From Oryza sativa Japonica Group (taxonomy: Eukaryota > Streptophyta > Magnoliopsida > Poales > Poaceae), in assembly GCF_034140825.1 (NCBI RefSeq), contig NC_089037.1:21901501-21965500 (forward strand): a stretch of DNA of 64,000 bases, written 5' to 3'. The notes beneath the pieces are model-generated. The model was given only the letters and a program-made list of their open reading frames with translations, was not told where the DNA came from and ran no database searches. A program made the translations under genes and the position numbers. Below, in pieces: positions 47,439-62,240 of this stretch (positions are counted from its first letter, which is position 1; the number at the start of each line of letters is the position of its first letter).

Positions 47439-49271
47439 GGAAAAAGTACGAATTACCTCCTGAATCATTGGGTGAGTACAAATTGCCCCCCTAAACACGA
47501 AAACCGGACGTTTTTTACCCTCAACTATCGATGGATGAAAAACCCCCTCCGAACAGTTTTGCAAGCGGTTTTGGTCTACGTGGTAGTCCAGTCAGCAATT
47601 CATTTTTTTTAAATAGGCGGGTCCCATCTGTCAGTCTCCCACCCTCTCTTTTTCCCTCACCTCTCTATATCTCTCCAAAATCACTCTCTTCTCCCTCCCT
47701 CACCTCGACAGGAAGACGGCAGGTGGAGTGGGCGGTGAAGGGGACAGCGGCGGGAGGAGCTCAGGGCGGCGGAGCTCGGGGCGGCGGGAGGAGGTTGTGG
47801 CAAAGGGCGGAGCTCGGGGATCTTGGGGACGACGGGGCTATGGAGCTCGGGGCAGCGGAGGACGGAGCTCGAGGCGGCGGAGGAGGCGCTTGAGACGACG
47901 GTGGGTGGAGCTTGGGGTCGAGGGGGCGGCGCGAGGAGGGGGCGGCGGGAGGAGGGGACGGCGGAGGGCGGAGCTCGGGGCGGCGGAGGGGCGCCCGCAG
48001 CCGCCGGTGCGCGGCTAGGGATGGCAATTTCCCTCGCGGGGCCGGGTCCCCTGCGGAGACCCGACCGCACGGGGGCGGGGGCGGGTCCGGTTTTTGACCC
48101 GCGGGGGAGGCGGGGGCAGGGCCCCGCATTTTTGCGGGTAGGGGCCAGGGAAGAAAGTTCACCCGCGGGTGACCCGCGGGGCCTCGAAGGGTGAATAGTA
48201 AACCTTCAAATGTAGCCCATACAATGCCAAAAAAGGCCCAACCCAACTATTACCAACAAACCCTATAATCCCCATTCCTTATCTCGGCATTTCCCCTTCC
48301 CCTCCCGAGTCCGCATCGCATCAGGCAGAGGCGGCGCCAGGGCACGCATCTCCCCTTCTCCTCCCGAGTCCGCATCGTCATCAGGCAAAGGCGGCGCCAG
48401 GGCGCACGCTGCATGACGAACGCATGGATCTCGCCGTCGGTGGTCGCCCTCTGCCCCTCTCCCCTCCCCTCATCTCGCCTCCCGGGTTCTGTCCTCTCCT
48501 GCTGGCCGGACAGCCGCGGCATCCGGCGCGGGGCTGGCGAGGGGACAGCCGGACAGACGCTGCGGCCGGCGAGGGGATTCACTGTAGAGGTCAGTATTTG
48601 TGGAATTGTGGTCCTGTGGAGGTCATGCATGCTTCAATGCTTCATGGATGGTGAATATGTGTTCTTGCTGATATTTTATGATGGTGTGCCAATTATGTAC
48701 AATATTTTTCTTTGCTAAATTCACGATTGTCTTATACATTTTGTGCTGATTTGATGGAGTTGCTACTCATTGCGGGGCTCCGGTCGGGTTGTGGGGCCCC
48801 GCAGGGGCCGGGGCCGGGGATTGATTTGCACCCGCATGTCCACTCGGGGCCGGGGCCGGGTGGAGAGTTCGGGGGTCAGGGCCGGGGCCGTTCCAGCCCA
48901 ACCCGCCCCCGACCCGCCCTGTTGCCATCCCTACGCGCGGCTCGTCGAGGCAGCGGACGGGACGCCCGCAACCAGCGATGCTTGGGAAGGTGGAGGGGGC
49001 GGCGGAGCGAGTCGAGGATGGCGGCGGGCGAAGCCCGGGCAACGGAGGAAGCGCTCACAGCCACCGCCGCGCGGCTCGTCGAGGCGACGGAGGGGGCGTC
49101 TGTTGCGGTGCTGCCGTCGGAGCTCGAGCCGTTGGCATTTGAGACGGGACTGCCACGTAAACCAAAACCACCTGCAAAGCTGCTTGGGGGGTTCATCCGG
49201 TATCGATAGTTGAGGGTGGAAAACGTTCGGTTTCGTGTTTAAGGGGGTAATTCGTACTTTTTCCTTTTTCC
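47439..49271. mobile_element. Pack-MULE-like element with a nested hAT element
   Basis: TIRs of about 170 bp begin GGAAAAAGTACGAATTACC (left) and GGAAAAAGGAAAAAGTACGA (right, reverse complement). They share CACGAAAACCGGACGTTTT-like and CCCTCAACTATCGAT blocks. A perfect 9-bp duplication TTTTGAAGA flanks it (47430-47438 and 49272-49280). The GC-rich interior (47700-48015 and 48934-49190) looks like captured exonic DNA of unknown parent and is split by the hAT-like element. The family is related to that at 22714-23853 (shared AGTACGAATTA and GTGGTAGTCCAGTCAGCA). Confidence 0.8.
48016..48933. mobile_element. hAT-like non-autonomous element
   Basis: 918 bp with ends TAGGGATGGCAA and the inverse TTGCCATCCCTA, flanked by an 8-bp duplication TGCGCGGC (48008-48015) versus CGCGCGGC (48934-48941), 7 of 8. 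No transposase. G-rich ends (GGGGCCGGGGCCGG). Inside, a unit of about 60 bp containing CCGAGTCCGCATCG and GGCGGCGCCAGGGC is tandemly duplicated (about 48290-48412). Confidence 0.75.
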
Positions 49272-49280
49272 TTTTGAAGA

Positions 49281-49800
49281 TCATTATAACATGTTTGGAT
49301 CTGTGGAGTGGATAAGGAGGTAGTAGTATGTCCGTCCGATTTTTATTTGTTGCGTCGAACGTACAGTAGAAAGCATTTCCGGAGAAGGTACCGAGATGTT
49401 GTAAACTTGGAGAACGATATTTAACTCACTCTTAACATTTTTAACCATGCCACTAGTAGTCTAGTGGAATAGTACATATAAAAGTGGTGTGTTTTAATGT
49501 CGTAGTCTCGTGGATATCACTTACGGATGATACTACTTTCTGTAATTAGACTTGCCATTAGTAGTTGGTGAGTAGAATTAAGTATACTGATCACCACCGA
49601 TCACTTGGTAGTTGGTACTTTCTGGGTTGGAGTTGGACTGTTTCCCACCACCGTCACCGCCACCGCCACCGCCACTGCCACCGAGATCAGATCAGAATCA
49701 GACGAGAAGATCCAACGGCCGACATCGCGCGGCGTCAGCACCGGTGACTCGACTCCACTTGGGCTGCGTATCCATTCACGTGTCCGCCACCCCCCGCGCG
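49281..49800. other. Upstream region of the polyamine transporter gene
   Basis: Intergenic and promoter DNA. A GCCACC-type microsatellite is at about 49655-49683. No distinct TATA box picked. Confidence 0.4.
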
Positions 49801-50079
49801 CGAGTATATCTCAAAGTCCTCAACCCGTCCCTTCTCTCTCTCTCGTCTTCACATCGCTCATCTCCGCCTCCTCCGAGCTCACTGACAGGTGGGCCCCCTC
49901 CCTCCTCCGAGTCCTCGCCGTCGCCGCCGTTGCCTGCTCCGACCTGACGGACGGAGAGGCGGCTGGGGCTCGATCGGACGCCGCCGCCACGGGAGGCCGG
50001 AGGAGGGGAGGCACGGCGACCGGCGACCGGCCACGGGTGGGTGGGTGCATGTCGACGGCCGCCGCGTCAGCCGCGCGCG

Positions 50080-51460
50080 GTAGGTAGATGGTGAGCTCGC
50101 ACTCCCTCCTGGTTTGGATTCGTTTCCTCTCTTCTTTTTGTGTGTGGCTGCTCGGGGATTTCTTAGCTGCTGATGCGGATGCGGATGAGGATGAGGATGC
50201 CGTGTGTGCGTGCGCCCGGAGATCTTCTCTCGTTTTGGTCAATGAACAATTGAGAATTGACCATGGGTGGGTGGGAAGAAATCCTAGTGTTCTAACTATT
50301 GATCGATCCAATTTGGGCGCACCGTGTTAATCGCGTCTGAATCGAGCATACCCGGATGGAGCTCATAACTTTTTCTTGCAGAATCTGACGAACAGATGCT
50401 GGTTTTTAATGGATGTAGGCATTGTAGTGTTCCTCACTTCAGGGTTACCATCTATTGAATTAAACCCTCATGTACTCAATTACTTTTACTCCCATGTGCC
50501 ATTCAATGTTCTCATACAAAGAAACCAATGAATCTTCAGCTTCCAGTTGCATGCTATTGCTTTCCAGCTCGCCTTCCACGTTGGAAATTGTTGCTTGCAA
50601 GTTGTGGTCATTGCTATTTTGTACACTTGGTTATTGGAAATTGGTTCTCTCTTGGCCTGGTAGAAATTTGGTATACTATGTAAAAAGCTATGCTGTTTTA
50701 ATTCATGTGGGTGTTTTTTTATTCTAGAGGAGATTCATATGGATGTTGAGTTGCGATTATTTGGGCTGTAAGATCTCTTTCAAGCAGGGGGAAAAATCAC
50801 CTCAGTTGTCGTTGCACCATCCACATAATTTGTTGAATAAAAAATAAACTTCTCATTTAGTTGCTGTCCTTTTCTTGCCACTGTTCATTTCAGCTCTTAT
50901 TATACCATCCCATAATTCACTAATGAATTCCCGTTTCGCCGCTGTCCTTGTCATGCGACTATATATATAGGAAATTGGATGTAGCATCTCACTTTCACTC
51001 TGGATGTCACACTGATATGATGAGCAGAGAATGCTAATCTAATCCCTGGGGTGTCCGTGGTGATTTTCTTATGTCATGTACTTCCACCATGGGGCTCATA
51101 CCTTGCTATGCTTGAGCATTCTCATAGGGAATTGTTGTTTGCCTCTTTATACTGTGTTTATTGCTGATATCAAGGCTACTTGCCTTGTGTGGTTCGTTTG
51201 ATGGTTAAATTATTCTGTTATCTGCTTTCAGGTTATTTTTGAAGCTATTGATAGCTAGAATAATCTAGGACTCTTCACTGAACTTATTCATAAGTCAACT
51301 TAAAACTCGGATATGACAATTGTTTTGACCGAGTATGTAAATTTACTTAGCTTGACTTTTGAAAAGTTCAATTTATATTTCACATACATGTGTTGCATGG
51401 TGAAACAAGGAACATCCAATGGATTGCACTTGTGTTAATTATTATTCTTTCCTATTGCAG
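50080..51460 (+). other. 5' UTR intron of the polyamine transporter gene
   Basis: The likely donor is G|GTAGGT at 50080 after a GC-rich leader exon (about 49830-50079); the acceptor CTATTGCAG ends at 51460. The ATG follows at 51509. Confidence 0.5.
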
Positions 51461-51508
51461 AAATTAAGGAACACAGCAATAACACGAGCTAACTCAGCCT
51501 GTCTTCCA

Positions 51509-52936
51509 ATGGAGGATTGTGTTGGTATCAAGTACAGCAGTGTCAATGAGGGCGAAGAGCGTAAGGGAGGCCATGGCGTCCCAAAGGTTTCCATCATCCC
51601 ACTCATTTTCCTCATATTCTATGAAGTTTCTGGGGGTCCGTTTGGGATTGAGGATAGTGTCAAGGCTGCTGGCCCACTCCTAGCAATTGCTGGATTTCTG
51701 CTGTTTGCACTCATATGGAGTGTCCCGGAAGCCCTGATTACTGCAGAGATGGGCACTATGTTTCCTGAGAATGGTGGTTACGTCGTCTGGGTCTCTTCAG
51801 CCCTTGGGCCATTCTGGGGTTTTCAGCAAGGCTGGGCAAAGTGGCTGAGTGGTGTCATAGATAATGCTCTCTATCCAGTCCTCTTCCTCGACTATGTTAA
51901 GTCCAGCATTCCAGCTCTTGGAGGTGGTCTCCCAAGGACCTTGGCGGTGCTTATCCTCACAGTTGCACTTACTTACATGAACTACAGAGGGTTGACAATA
52001 GTTGGCTGGGTGGCAGTCTTTCTTGGCGTGTTCTCTCTACTCCCGTTTTTTGTTATGGGATTAATAGCTATTCCCCGAATCGAACCCTCAAGATGGCTTG
52101 AAATGGACTTGGGGAATGTGAATTGGGGTTTATATCTAAACACACTGTTTTGGAACCTCAATTATTGGGACTCAATCAGTACCCTTGCTGGAGAGGTTGA
52201 GAATCCAAAGAGAACACTCCCAAGGGCACTTTCTTATGCTCTAGTTTTAGTGGTGGGGGGATACCTCTACCCTCTGATCACCTGTACAGCAGCAGTTCCA
52301 GTTGTTCGGGAGTTCTGGACGGATGGATATTTCTCAGACGTTGCGAGAATTCTTGGTGGTTTCTGGTTGCACTCGTGGCTTCAAGCAGCTGCTGCACTGT
52401 CCAACATGGGCAATTTCGTAACTGAAATGAGCAGTGATTCTTACCAGCTTCTCGGGATGGCTGAGCGTGGAATGCTTCCAGAGTTTTTCGCCAAGAGATC
52501 TCGCTATGGAACCCCACTTATTGGCATCATGTTCTCCGCGTTTGGTGTGGTCCTGCTGTCCTGGATGAGCTTCCAGGAGATCATCGCTGCGGAGAACTAC
52601 CTGTACTGCTTCGGTATGATCCTGGAATTCATCGCCTTCATCAAGCTGAGGGTGGTCCACCCAAACGCCTCCCGACCTTACAAGATCCCACTGGGCACCA
52701 TCGGCGCTGTCCTGATGATCATCCCACCTACCATTCTGATCGTCGTGGTGATGATGCTCGCGTCCTTCAAGGTGATGGTGGTCAGCATCATGGCAATGCT
52801 GGTTGGGTTCGTGCTGCAGCCGGCTCTGGTGTACGTGGAGAAGAGACGGTGGCTGAAGTTCTCCATAAGCGCAGAACTGCCAGATTTGCCGTACTCGAAC
52901 GTTGAGGAAGACAGCACAATCCCACTTGTGTGCTGA
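51509..52936 (+). CDS. PUT3: Polyamine uptake transporter (LAT/PUT, APC superfamily)
   Basis: Membrane importer of polyamines such as spermidine; family members also carry paraquat. A single coding exon of 475 aa from ATG 51509; an upstream in-frame ATG at 51419 lies inside the leader intron and is not used in this model. The TM1 helix break [11 protein letters not shown] (39-49) is the APC substrate-binding signature. Also diagnostic are [18 protein letters not shown] (TM2) and [18 protein letters not shown] (TM6 region). About 12 hydrophobic helices; the C-terminus is short and polar ([10 protein letters not shown]). The intronless frame is usual in this family. The symbol is assigned from memory of rice PUT3 lying on chromosome 3 near RPS3; the family call is firmer than the symbol. 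Confidence 0.92.
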   Translation: MEDCVGIKYSSVNEGEERKGGHGVPKVSIIPLIFLIFYEVSGGPFGIEDSVKAAGPLLAIAGFLLFALIWSVPEALITAEMGTMFPENGGYVVWVSSALGPFWGFQQGWAKWLSGVIDNALYPVLFLDYVKSSIPALGGGLPRTLAVLILTVALTYMNYRGLTIVGWVAVFLGVFSLLPFFVMGLIAIPRIEPSRWLEMDLGNVNWGLYLNTLFWNLNYWDSISTLAGEVENPKRTLPRALSYALVLVVGGYLYPLITCTAAVPVVREFWTDGYFSDVARILGGFWLHSWLQAAAALSNMGNFVTEMSSDSYQLLGMAERGMLPEFFAKRSRYGTPLIGIMFSAFGVVLLSWMSFQEIIAAENYLYCFGMILEFIAFIKLRVVHPNASRPYKIPLGTIGAVLMIIPPTILIVVVMMLASFKVMVVSIMAMLVGFVLQPALVYVEKRRWLKFSISAELPDLPYSNVEEDSTIPLVC

Positions 52937-54214
52937 CCTGCATATGCATGCCATGAAAGTAGAATCCCCAACCATAGCCATGCTAGACGGAAGGAACACT
53001 GCGATTTGCGACTTGTTTCGTCTCACGGCTTTTCAAAGCCTCTTCATCTGCCATGTATAATTAGAAGAGAAGCAAGTTCAAAATTGTGATCATGCTATTT
53101 GTATACCATGTTGGCGTCAGGGAGGATTGTAAATCCCAGGGCCAGTTTGAGGAAAATACTTCACTTGGCTATTGCCAATAGCACCTGGTTATTCGTTCAT
53201 TATATATGTGCTGCTGCTCTTGTTAGAGAGATTCTGAGGACAAGCACCTGGTTTTATGTTTTGCTATCGATATATGCAGGTTCTAGAAAATAACATTGTA
53301 CAATAAGATATGTCATCGCTATCGAGGTTCAGTCAATTCCATTCCGCTATCCCAACCAGTGTGCAATTGTGCATAGGATTTAAATGTCCAAACAACCAAA
53401 TTTTTTTTCTTAGAATTGCTTAAATGTCGAAACGGCCAATTTTTTTCTTAGAATTGCTTAAATGTCTAAACAGCCAGATATTCTTTTCTTAGAATTACCC
53501 AAACTGTGTGTGTAGGATACGTTCTGCTTCTAAATGTCCAAACTGCAAACTGCCGACTTTTTTTCTTACCAGAATCACCATTTAGGCCAATTTTCCCTAC
53601 AGTTAGAAAACTTGCTGATTCCTGCACATAGGAAAAAGAATATACAGGTTCCGGTATTTCGGACTGCGATATCGATAAGAGCGACTCCCAGTGTTCCAAA
53701 CTGGAACTTCCAAAATGCAAAGCAATCTTCAAATAAAAAGTTTTCAAATATTTTCTGTTCTGCGTCTAGAATCCAGAGACCAATGATAAGAATCATTAGG
53801 GAAAAATATGATCTGAACAATCTAAACTAGTCTTGAAGAGTCACGCAACATCACCTGCCACCCAACCATCGCCACAGGTAGTCACATTCCATGCAAGATT
53901 ATAAACGAATAATCTAAACATCAACTGAAACAAAACCGGTTTGCGCTCACAAACAAGATGGGATGCATTTGAGGCTACAAACCAAGATTTGGCATACATA
54001 TGACTGGAACTTTTGTCTCGGCAAAACTTAGTTTAAAAAAAAATAAAATGACACCAGTACATAGCTTTTGTCCATAATAAAACTGAAGTAACCGACTGTT
54101 GCATTGCCCTTACTGAAGACAGAGACCTAGCTAGAACTGGCCAAACTGGAGTTTTAAGAGGGTACTGTCAAACATGCCCAAGGCTTCAAAAAGATGTGAA
54201 ATATCATCATAAGC
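52937..54214. other. Convergent 3' flanks of the polyamine transporter and RPS3
   Basis: Two genes end toward each other here. Apart from the minisatellite at 53380-53590 no feature is recognisable; both ends are probably 3' UTR. Confidence 0.5.
53380..53590. repeat. Minisatellite, about four units
   Basis: Diverged units of about 45-60 bp sharing TTAAATGTC-AAAC-GCCA, a T-run and CTTAGAATTGC. The first two are the most alike. Confidence 0.7.
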
Positions 54215-56230
<2,016 letters not shown>

Positions 56231-56305
56231 GGCTGGTGGTGGAGGAGAAGGAGCAGCGGCTCGCTGCTCCGACGAGGAGGCGGAGGCGGAGGCGGCGGCG
56301 AGGAG

Positions 56306-56484
56306 TTAGGGTTTAGTTGGGGAAAGGAAGGCGAGAGGGGAGTGGCGGCGGCGAGAGGCTGAGGAGGATGGAGAGGAGCGGCTTTATATAGCTGACCGCG
56401 GATGGGTAGGGTTTGGGGTAACGAGCTCGCGAGAGGTGGACGCGCGGGTTGGGCCCTCCTGCGAACTGGAAAGCCCATTGGGCT
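56306..56484 (-). promoter_or_regulatory. RPS3 promoter elements
   Basis: On the minus strand: AAACCCTAA telo-box (56314-56306), TATATAAAG TATA box (56390-56382). On the plus strand: TGGGCC (56450-56455) and TGGGCT (56479-56484) site II motifs. Confidence 0.65.
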
Positions 56485-56548
56485 TTGTATGGCATGGCTG
56501 TGTAGGCCCAAGTATAATTCTTCCCCTCTTGTTGATGTTTCTCAAGAA

Positions 56549-56886
56549 GAACAAAGTCTACTTTTACTCTCTCATCTCTTACCCTTGATCAATCACCTCC
56601 CCCAAACCGCAAAACAGGGTATAACACCTCCCCCCATATATTTAAAGCCGGTGCAAATCGACTCTTTTTTGTGATTTCGGAAGTGGTTTCTGTAGGTGGG
56701 GCCGCATATTTTTGCCATATCTTACTTATGTGTGGGCCCCACCTATAGAAATCGCTTCGAAAACCACCGAAGAAGTCGATTTGCACTTGTTTTCAAAAAT
56801 GAGGGATGTGTTATACCCGGTCTTGCGGTTGGAGGACGCGGCTCGATCCATGGTAAGAGATGATGGAGGCAAAATAGACTTATTCC
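56549..56886. mobile_element. MULE-type MITE upstream of RPS3
   Basis: A 338-bp, strongly palindromic element. Ends GAACAAAGTCTA and GGAATAAGTCTA; possible 9-bp duplications TCTCAAGAA (56540-56548) and TCTTTAGAA (56887-56895), 7 of 9. The inner blocks GGTATAACACCTCC and GTCGATTTGCAC are inverted-repeated. Confidence 0.6.
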
Positions 56887-56895
56887 TCTTTAGAA

Positions 56896-58000
56896 TCAAG
56901 GGCAGTTTTGACTCAAGGGCCATGTCAAATAGTGTGATTTTATGGATGGGTGGATCATGGATGCAAAGTTCTATGAGTGAGTGAATGAATTGGTTGTCCT
57001 TAAATTTGTACGCATGCGTTATGTTTGTCCACAAACTTAAAAAATACATATTATACCGCTAACTTGTTAAATGTATCAACATCAATCCAATATTTGATGT
57101 GGCATGTCATAGGGAAGTTCACATGATACCTTTGCTAACATGTTAGCGCATGACTATGGTATTGATTTTTTTTATAGAGTCAAATGGTACAAGGATGCTC
57201 ACGAAGATGTAACAAGAAAGTAGGAGGCAATGGTTTTATACAAATATAGGGTTCGCCTGGTACAAAGATGCTCACAAAGATGAGCTATGCAGTAGGAGAT
57301 AATGGTTTTTATATGAACCGAGCCTCTTGATGGGTAATACCCATCTATCGTGTTTATATGTATTGATCTATATAAATACTCAAAGTATAAGGTGAAAACC
57401 CTAATCTAGTATAGTCTAAATCAACAGGAGTCCTAGCAATGAATCTTAGCAATGTGGAAATGACTCGAGATTTCTCCTAGTGTCGACTTGGGATGACTTA
57501 CGTGTTTCATGATTCGAAATATGTTTCTCTTCGTGGGAGGTGATATCTTAAATACTCTCTATGTGTCACTTTATTTAGGTAACTTAAGAGGCATGTTAGA
57601 AAATGCCTTGAGTTTATCGTATTAGCATTTTAACAAAACATGGTATGTGCAAGAGCATGCGATAGAGCTATTGTGGAAATGAGGTGGGTTAAAATTTTCA
57701 CAAACAATTTCCAAAAAGATGGAGAGATAGAGAGAAAAGGGGTTGAACATGTTGGAGCTACCAGGCTGCCTGTGGCTTTGGTTGGCTAGATCAAACACCG
57801 GAGTTTGTCACTGAAAGCCGATAACCCAACCAAATTTAGAAAAACTTAAACAAAATTTTGAAACTTTTAGTAAATATATTGTCCGATGTTTTCCACTACC
57901 TACCATCATTAGGCCTTGCTCGGTTAATCCCCATGAGGGAGGGATTGGAGGGGAATAATTCCACACCTAAACCTTAAGGGTAGGTAAACCCTAGCTAGTA
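56896..58000. other. Intergenic, with a small direct repeat
   Basis: TGGTACAAGGATGCTCACGA and the following 50 bases are repeated with changes at about 57185 and 57261. No gene seen. Confidence 0.5.
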
Positions 58001-58232
58001 CTCCCTCCGTTTCTAAATATTTGACTCCGTTGATATTTTTAAATATGTTTTACCATTCGTCTTATTAAAAAAATTAAGTAATTATTAATTCTTTTTCTAT
58101 CATTTGATTCATTGTTAAATATACTTTCATGTATATATATAGTTTTATATATTTCATAAATTTTTTTAATAAGACGAATGGTTAAACATGTGTTAAAAAG
58201 TTAACGGTGTCAAACATTTAGAAACGGAGGAG
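58001..58232. mobile_element. Stowaway-type MITE
   Basis: 232 bp between TA dinucleotides (57999-58000 and 58233-58234). Ends CTCCCTCCGTTTCTAAAT and its near inverse. Subterminal CATTCGTCTTATTAAAAAAA is inverted-repeated. Confidence 0.8.
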
Positions 58233-58719
58233 TACGCTGAACGCAGCTAGGCAGCCATGGCCGTGTGTTCGAAGGAGGGGGATGACTTGTGCTCGTGCGC
58301 TAGAAGCCTGGAACAAGAAAAGAAAATCGCGACGGAGGAATGAAGAGCAAAGTTGCTACATCCGTCCATATCACGATCTGTGCTCCAGATCTGCTGACCT
58401 AACACCACCGTGCATTAGCTTTTTGATAAACACCATTAAACTATACCAAAGGAATGAACTATGAAGACAGATAGTAGGACAGATAATCCAAAGTTTTTAC
58501 TTGGCAACCTGACACCAACATTTCCATATCAGAGTGACTCAAGATTTTTTTACATAACGACTGCAGATGATTCGATGATGAAGTATTCTCACCGAATTGG
58601 TCAGATGAGGTTCAAACAGAGCATAACTGTCACCAGTGATAACAAAAACAGCTCAATTCCAAATTTACAACAGTGGCGCAAAACACCCTAGCTATCTTCT
58701 CCAATTGGCTATCCTCTTT

Positions 58720-61700
58720 TCAGGGAGCGGGGCCGCAGGAGTTCTCTGCCATTCAAAACAAGGAGAAATGAGTTTCATTAGGATTACAACACAGCAAGAA
58801 AGCTGAAATGCTGTTAGCTGCAACAAGGTGTCAATTGCTGGATAACCTAACCTTTCTCAATCGACAATGTTGCAGATGTGTCCAATGGCTCCACAGCTTG
58901 GCGACCTAAACTTTCTAAAGTTTCTTTGCTCACCTCATCAACTTGTTCCAAGAAAGTCTTAAAATTGTCCTTGTAGCAAGTAAACTGAAGAAGGATTATA
59001 TTAGCAACCACACATTCTTACAAGAATCACAATTTTATCAATGATTACAGGAAATAGTCCTCTAATAAAAACATACGGCATGTCCAATTTGTTGAAATTT
59101 AGCATATATCAGCCGCAGTTCTTCTGCAGCATCAGTCCTTGTTGAATCAACCTCCGCACATAGTTTAGTAGCCTGTAATGATAGAAAAATATGTCCACTG
59201 TAGTTGAAAGAGGATCATAGTATTAACAAATAAGATAATATAATCTACAGGCTTTAGCATATTCGAGAGATGGTCAGGCCAGTCAGCATGTGTTCCTGGA
59301 CCAACACTAGCGCGTATAAAGAAGCCTTTTTGGAACATTAGATTGTATTAGGTGGCATGAGGCATGTGAACACCGGAAATCAATGATTCTGAGGGAAAAA
59401 AAGTTTTCAAAGACATTGAGTTTGAACCACCCAAAATTTCAGGACGAAATCATCACCTTTGCAATTGTTTCCTCTACTTTCCTTTCACGAGGTTCAAGAC
59501 ACTTGAGTTTCCATTCAACTTCAGACCTCAAAGCAGCCAGCTTCTGATTTTCGTCTGCTACTATTTGATCCCTTTCTTTTTCTTTAGCTTTAACACGCTC
59601 CTCCATTTCATGCACTAATCAAAAATGTATTCATGCAATAACGTGAGGAGAAAGAGTATTTCAGAATGGAAAGAACATACACAAATTCAGCAATACTACA
59701 AAATGTAAGTACAGTTTGACAACCTTTCCCATCCCATTCAATAGTCTTTGTGTCAAGGGCCATAATTTCAACACTTTCATCACTAATCTTAGCTTTGCGC
59801 GCTTTGACTTCTTTCTCAAGGGCTTTAGTTGCAGTAAACTAACAGCAATAATAAATAAGAGAGTTAGTAGGGTTTCATCTTAAGATTAAGCCAACTCCAT
59901 AATGAAAAACTAGCATTGCAGATGTCCAGACCTGTTCTTGTAAAGCCTGGATTTTAGAAGAATGCTTCGACAATTTTTCATAACCCTGCAAAATGGATAC
60001 AGCATCTGCAGTTATTAATGGATCAGTAGGTCAAGCATCACAAGGAACATCAGTAAGTAGCCAAGTGCCACTCTTGCAACAAGTCAGCCCCAGCAACTGC
60101 AACAAACGGATGATCCAGACAATACAGTGGAATATCAGGAAATTGAATCAATACGAAGCAGATGAAGTAACCCTATATTTGCTAGATATTGTTACAGCCA
60201 ATCGGCAAACACAAGTTACCTTCTACCTTGGGTGTGTTGTAATGAAGAGTGGAACAAGAGTACCTTACTGTATATCTCCAAAGTGGCAGTTTTCTCTTGT
60301 ACACTTTGCATTGCTATCTTCTCAGCATTCTTCAACTCAGCACGAGCTGTTTTCTTCTCTTCAAGGGCCCTCTGTAATACAAAATAAAATCCAAAACTTA
60401 ATAGTGATGCAAACTTATAAAGATAATTTATATGCTGTTAGAAGAACAAACTAGTGAAAGTGTGTCCTCGAGAATCAAGACAGAGCATCTGGCAATAACT
60501 GCAACTTTTTAATGAACAAATAATATACAGAGTATATACAAAGTTCTACGGATTTGGAAGAATGTCAGTTGTGCATGCAAAAATGATAGTATTTACATTG
60601 GATTTCAATTTCCCACAAACTTTTGGAAGAGTTTTAGAATGGTAAATGTTCAAATGTCCCTTTAATATCAGATTACATGAAGAAAATACAAAATACGTAG
60701 ATTAGCACTAAAAACTAAACATATAGAAGACAAAAACCATTGCGCACAATCACTAGAAACCACCTATGACTGTGGTGAAGTAATTTAGGTATTTAAACAA
60801 GACTGACCATCCTGCCTGCGGCAATAGAGAGAAAAGAGGAATAGATCGAACCTGAAGCTTTTCTGGGGACTGAACAATTTTTGACAATAACTTGGAATTT
60901 TCTTGGGCTAGTTTCACCAACTCAAAATCGCTTTTGGCAATCTGTATAAAGAAAATAATGAGGCGTTTAGTGAGAAATCGTCTTTTCTGCATATCGGAAA
61001 TTTCAGCATGTCAGCGAGACCATTTCAGTGTAGCTTAACATATGTCAAGAGTAAATGATAGTATGTTAGAATGTAAATGGGTGTTCCAAACTATTTTTCA
61101 ATCCATTTATACACAAAGATCATCTTGTCCAAATGGCAAAGCTGTAAACCTTCTGGTTTCTATCCCTATTTGACCTGGAGCGCTTCTGACATTTCTAACC
61201 AACACAAATATAGAGCTGCAAAGTTATATAATAAAGTCAGAAAGTTGGACACTCAGACCTAGAAGAGCATTTGGCCTAATATTACAGGGCCAAGTGAAAC
61301 TTGTAGCACTGTATAGTCAAAGCGGTAAGTAGGATTGAAATGTAAGCACCACCTTTCTGTGGGTCTCCTCTTTCTTGTCATTGATCGCAGTGGCGTTGGC
61401 CCTCAGTGCCAGCTGCTTTTTGTTGTACTCTACAAGTTTTTGCTTCAGGGAATTGACCTCCGCCTCTAGCTGCTGAACCATAGGCACCTCCATTTGCGCG
61501 GCGAGCTCTTGATCGGCGATTGCCTTCTGATGCTGTACACAGGACAGAATCAAAACAAAAGAGGTAAGTTAAATTGTATATTCCCAGCTAGCAATTCTTT
61601 ACCTCGAGGAGGAAAGGTGGGGGAGATTGTGGTGCCAGCAGCATCAAACCTCGGCAATCTTGGCATTGAGCTCCATGCACCGTTCATCCAAGTTGGGGAA

Positions 61701-62240
61701 CTCATGGATGATGGGCTGCAGGAGGGCGAGCTTCTCGTCCCTGTAGTAGAGGAAGTTGATGAGGGCGCTGAGGACTTGCACGAGGCGGCGCGGGTCTGGG
61801 CGGAGGAGGTCGCGGAGCGTGAACCCGGGGAACTGGATGGACTCGAGGAAAGCGTTGGCCCTCTTGTGGAGGCGGAGGACCCGGATGCCCTCCCTATAGT
61901 GCTCCGGGTTGTCGAGCGACGCCAGCGCGTCGAACCCTAGCTGCCCGTCGAGGTCGTCGGCGCTGCAAAATCACCCCACCCCCCACAACTAGTAGAGATC
62001 AGCAACAAACACCGAGCGGGCGGCGCCGGCGAGAGGGAGGGGAGGGGAGGCTCCGCGCACGCACCCGGTGGGGTCGACGACGGTGGCAAGGAAGTTGGAG
62101 ATGACGGCGGGGAGGAGATCCGGCTGCGGGTTGGCGATGTCCTCCGCGCGGAGGTTGGCGGTGGGGGCGAGGCCGTAGGTGTGCAGCGCCTCCGCTATCT
62201 GCTCCGGCGCCAGCGGAGGGAACGAGAAGTTGGACGCCAT
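58720..62240 (-). CDS. NUF2: Kinetochore protein Nuf2
   Basis: A subunit of the NDC80 complex that ties kinetochores to spindle microtubules. Eleven exons (minus): 62240-62065, 61962-61650, 61532-61353, 60941-60852, 60371-60264, 59985-59932, 59838-59724, 59614-59457, 59172-59077, 58984-58852, 58745-58720; GT-AG, in phase, 482 aa. The N-terminal calponin-homology fold covers about 1-150 (MASNFSFPPLAPEQIAEAL, then FTLRDLLRPDPRRLVQVLSA and EFPNLDERC). Residues 163-470 are Lys/Glu-rich coiled coil. Many short exons in phase 0 encode the coiled coil. The last exon is tiny (26 bp) and the least certain. Twin E2F sites upstream fit cell-cycle control. Confidence 0.88.

Noticed and set aside
47681-49209. 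Many long frames in GC-rich DNA on both strands
   Set aside because: Overlapping open frames with Gly/Arg/Pro-rich translations inside a Pack-MULE and hAT-like element; stop codons are rare there because of base composition.
51419-51508. Upstream ATG giving a 505-aa polyamine transporter
   Set aside because: The extra 30 codons lie mostly in the leader intron before the acceptor at 51460 and do not look like transporter sequence.
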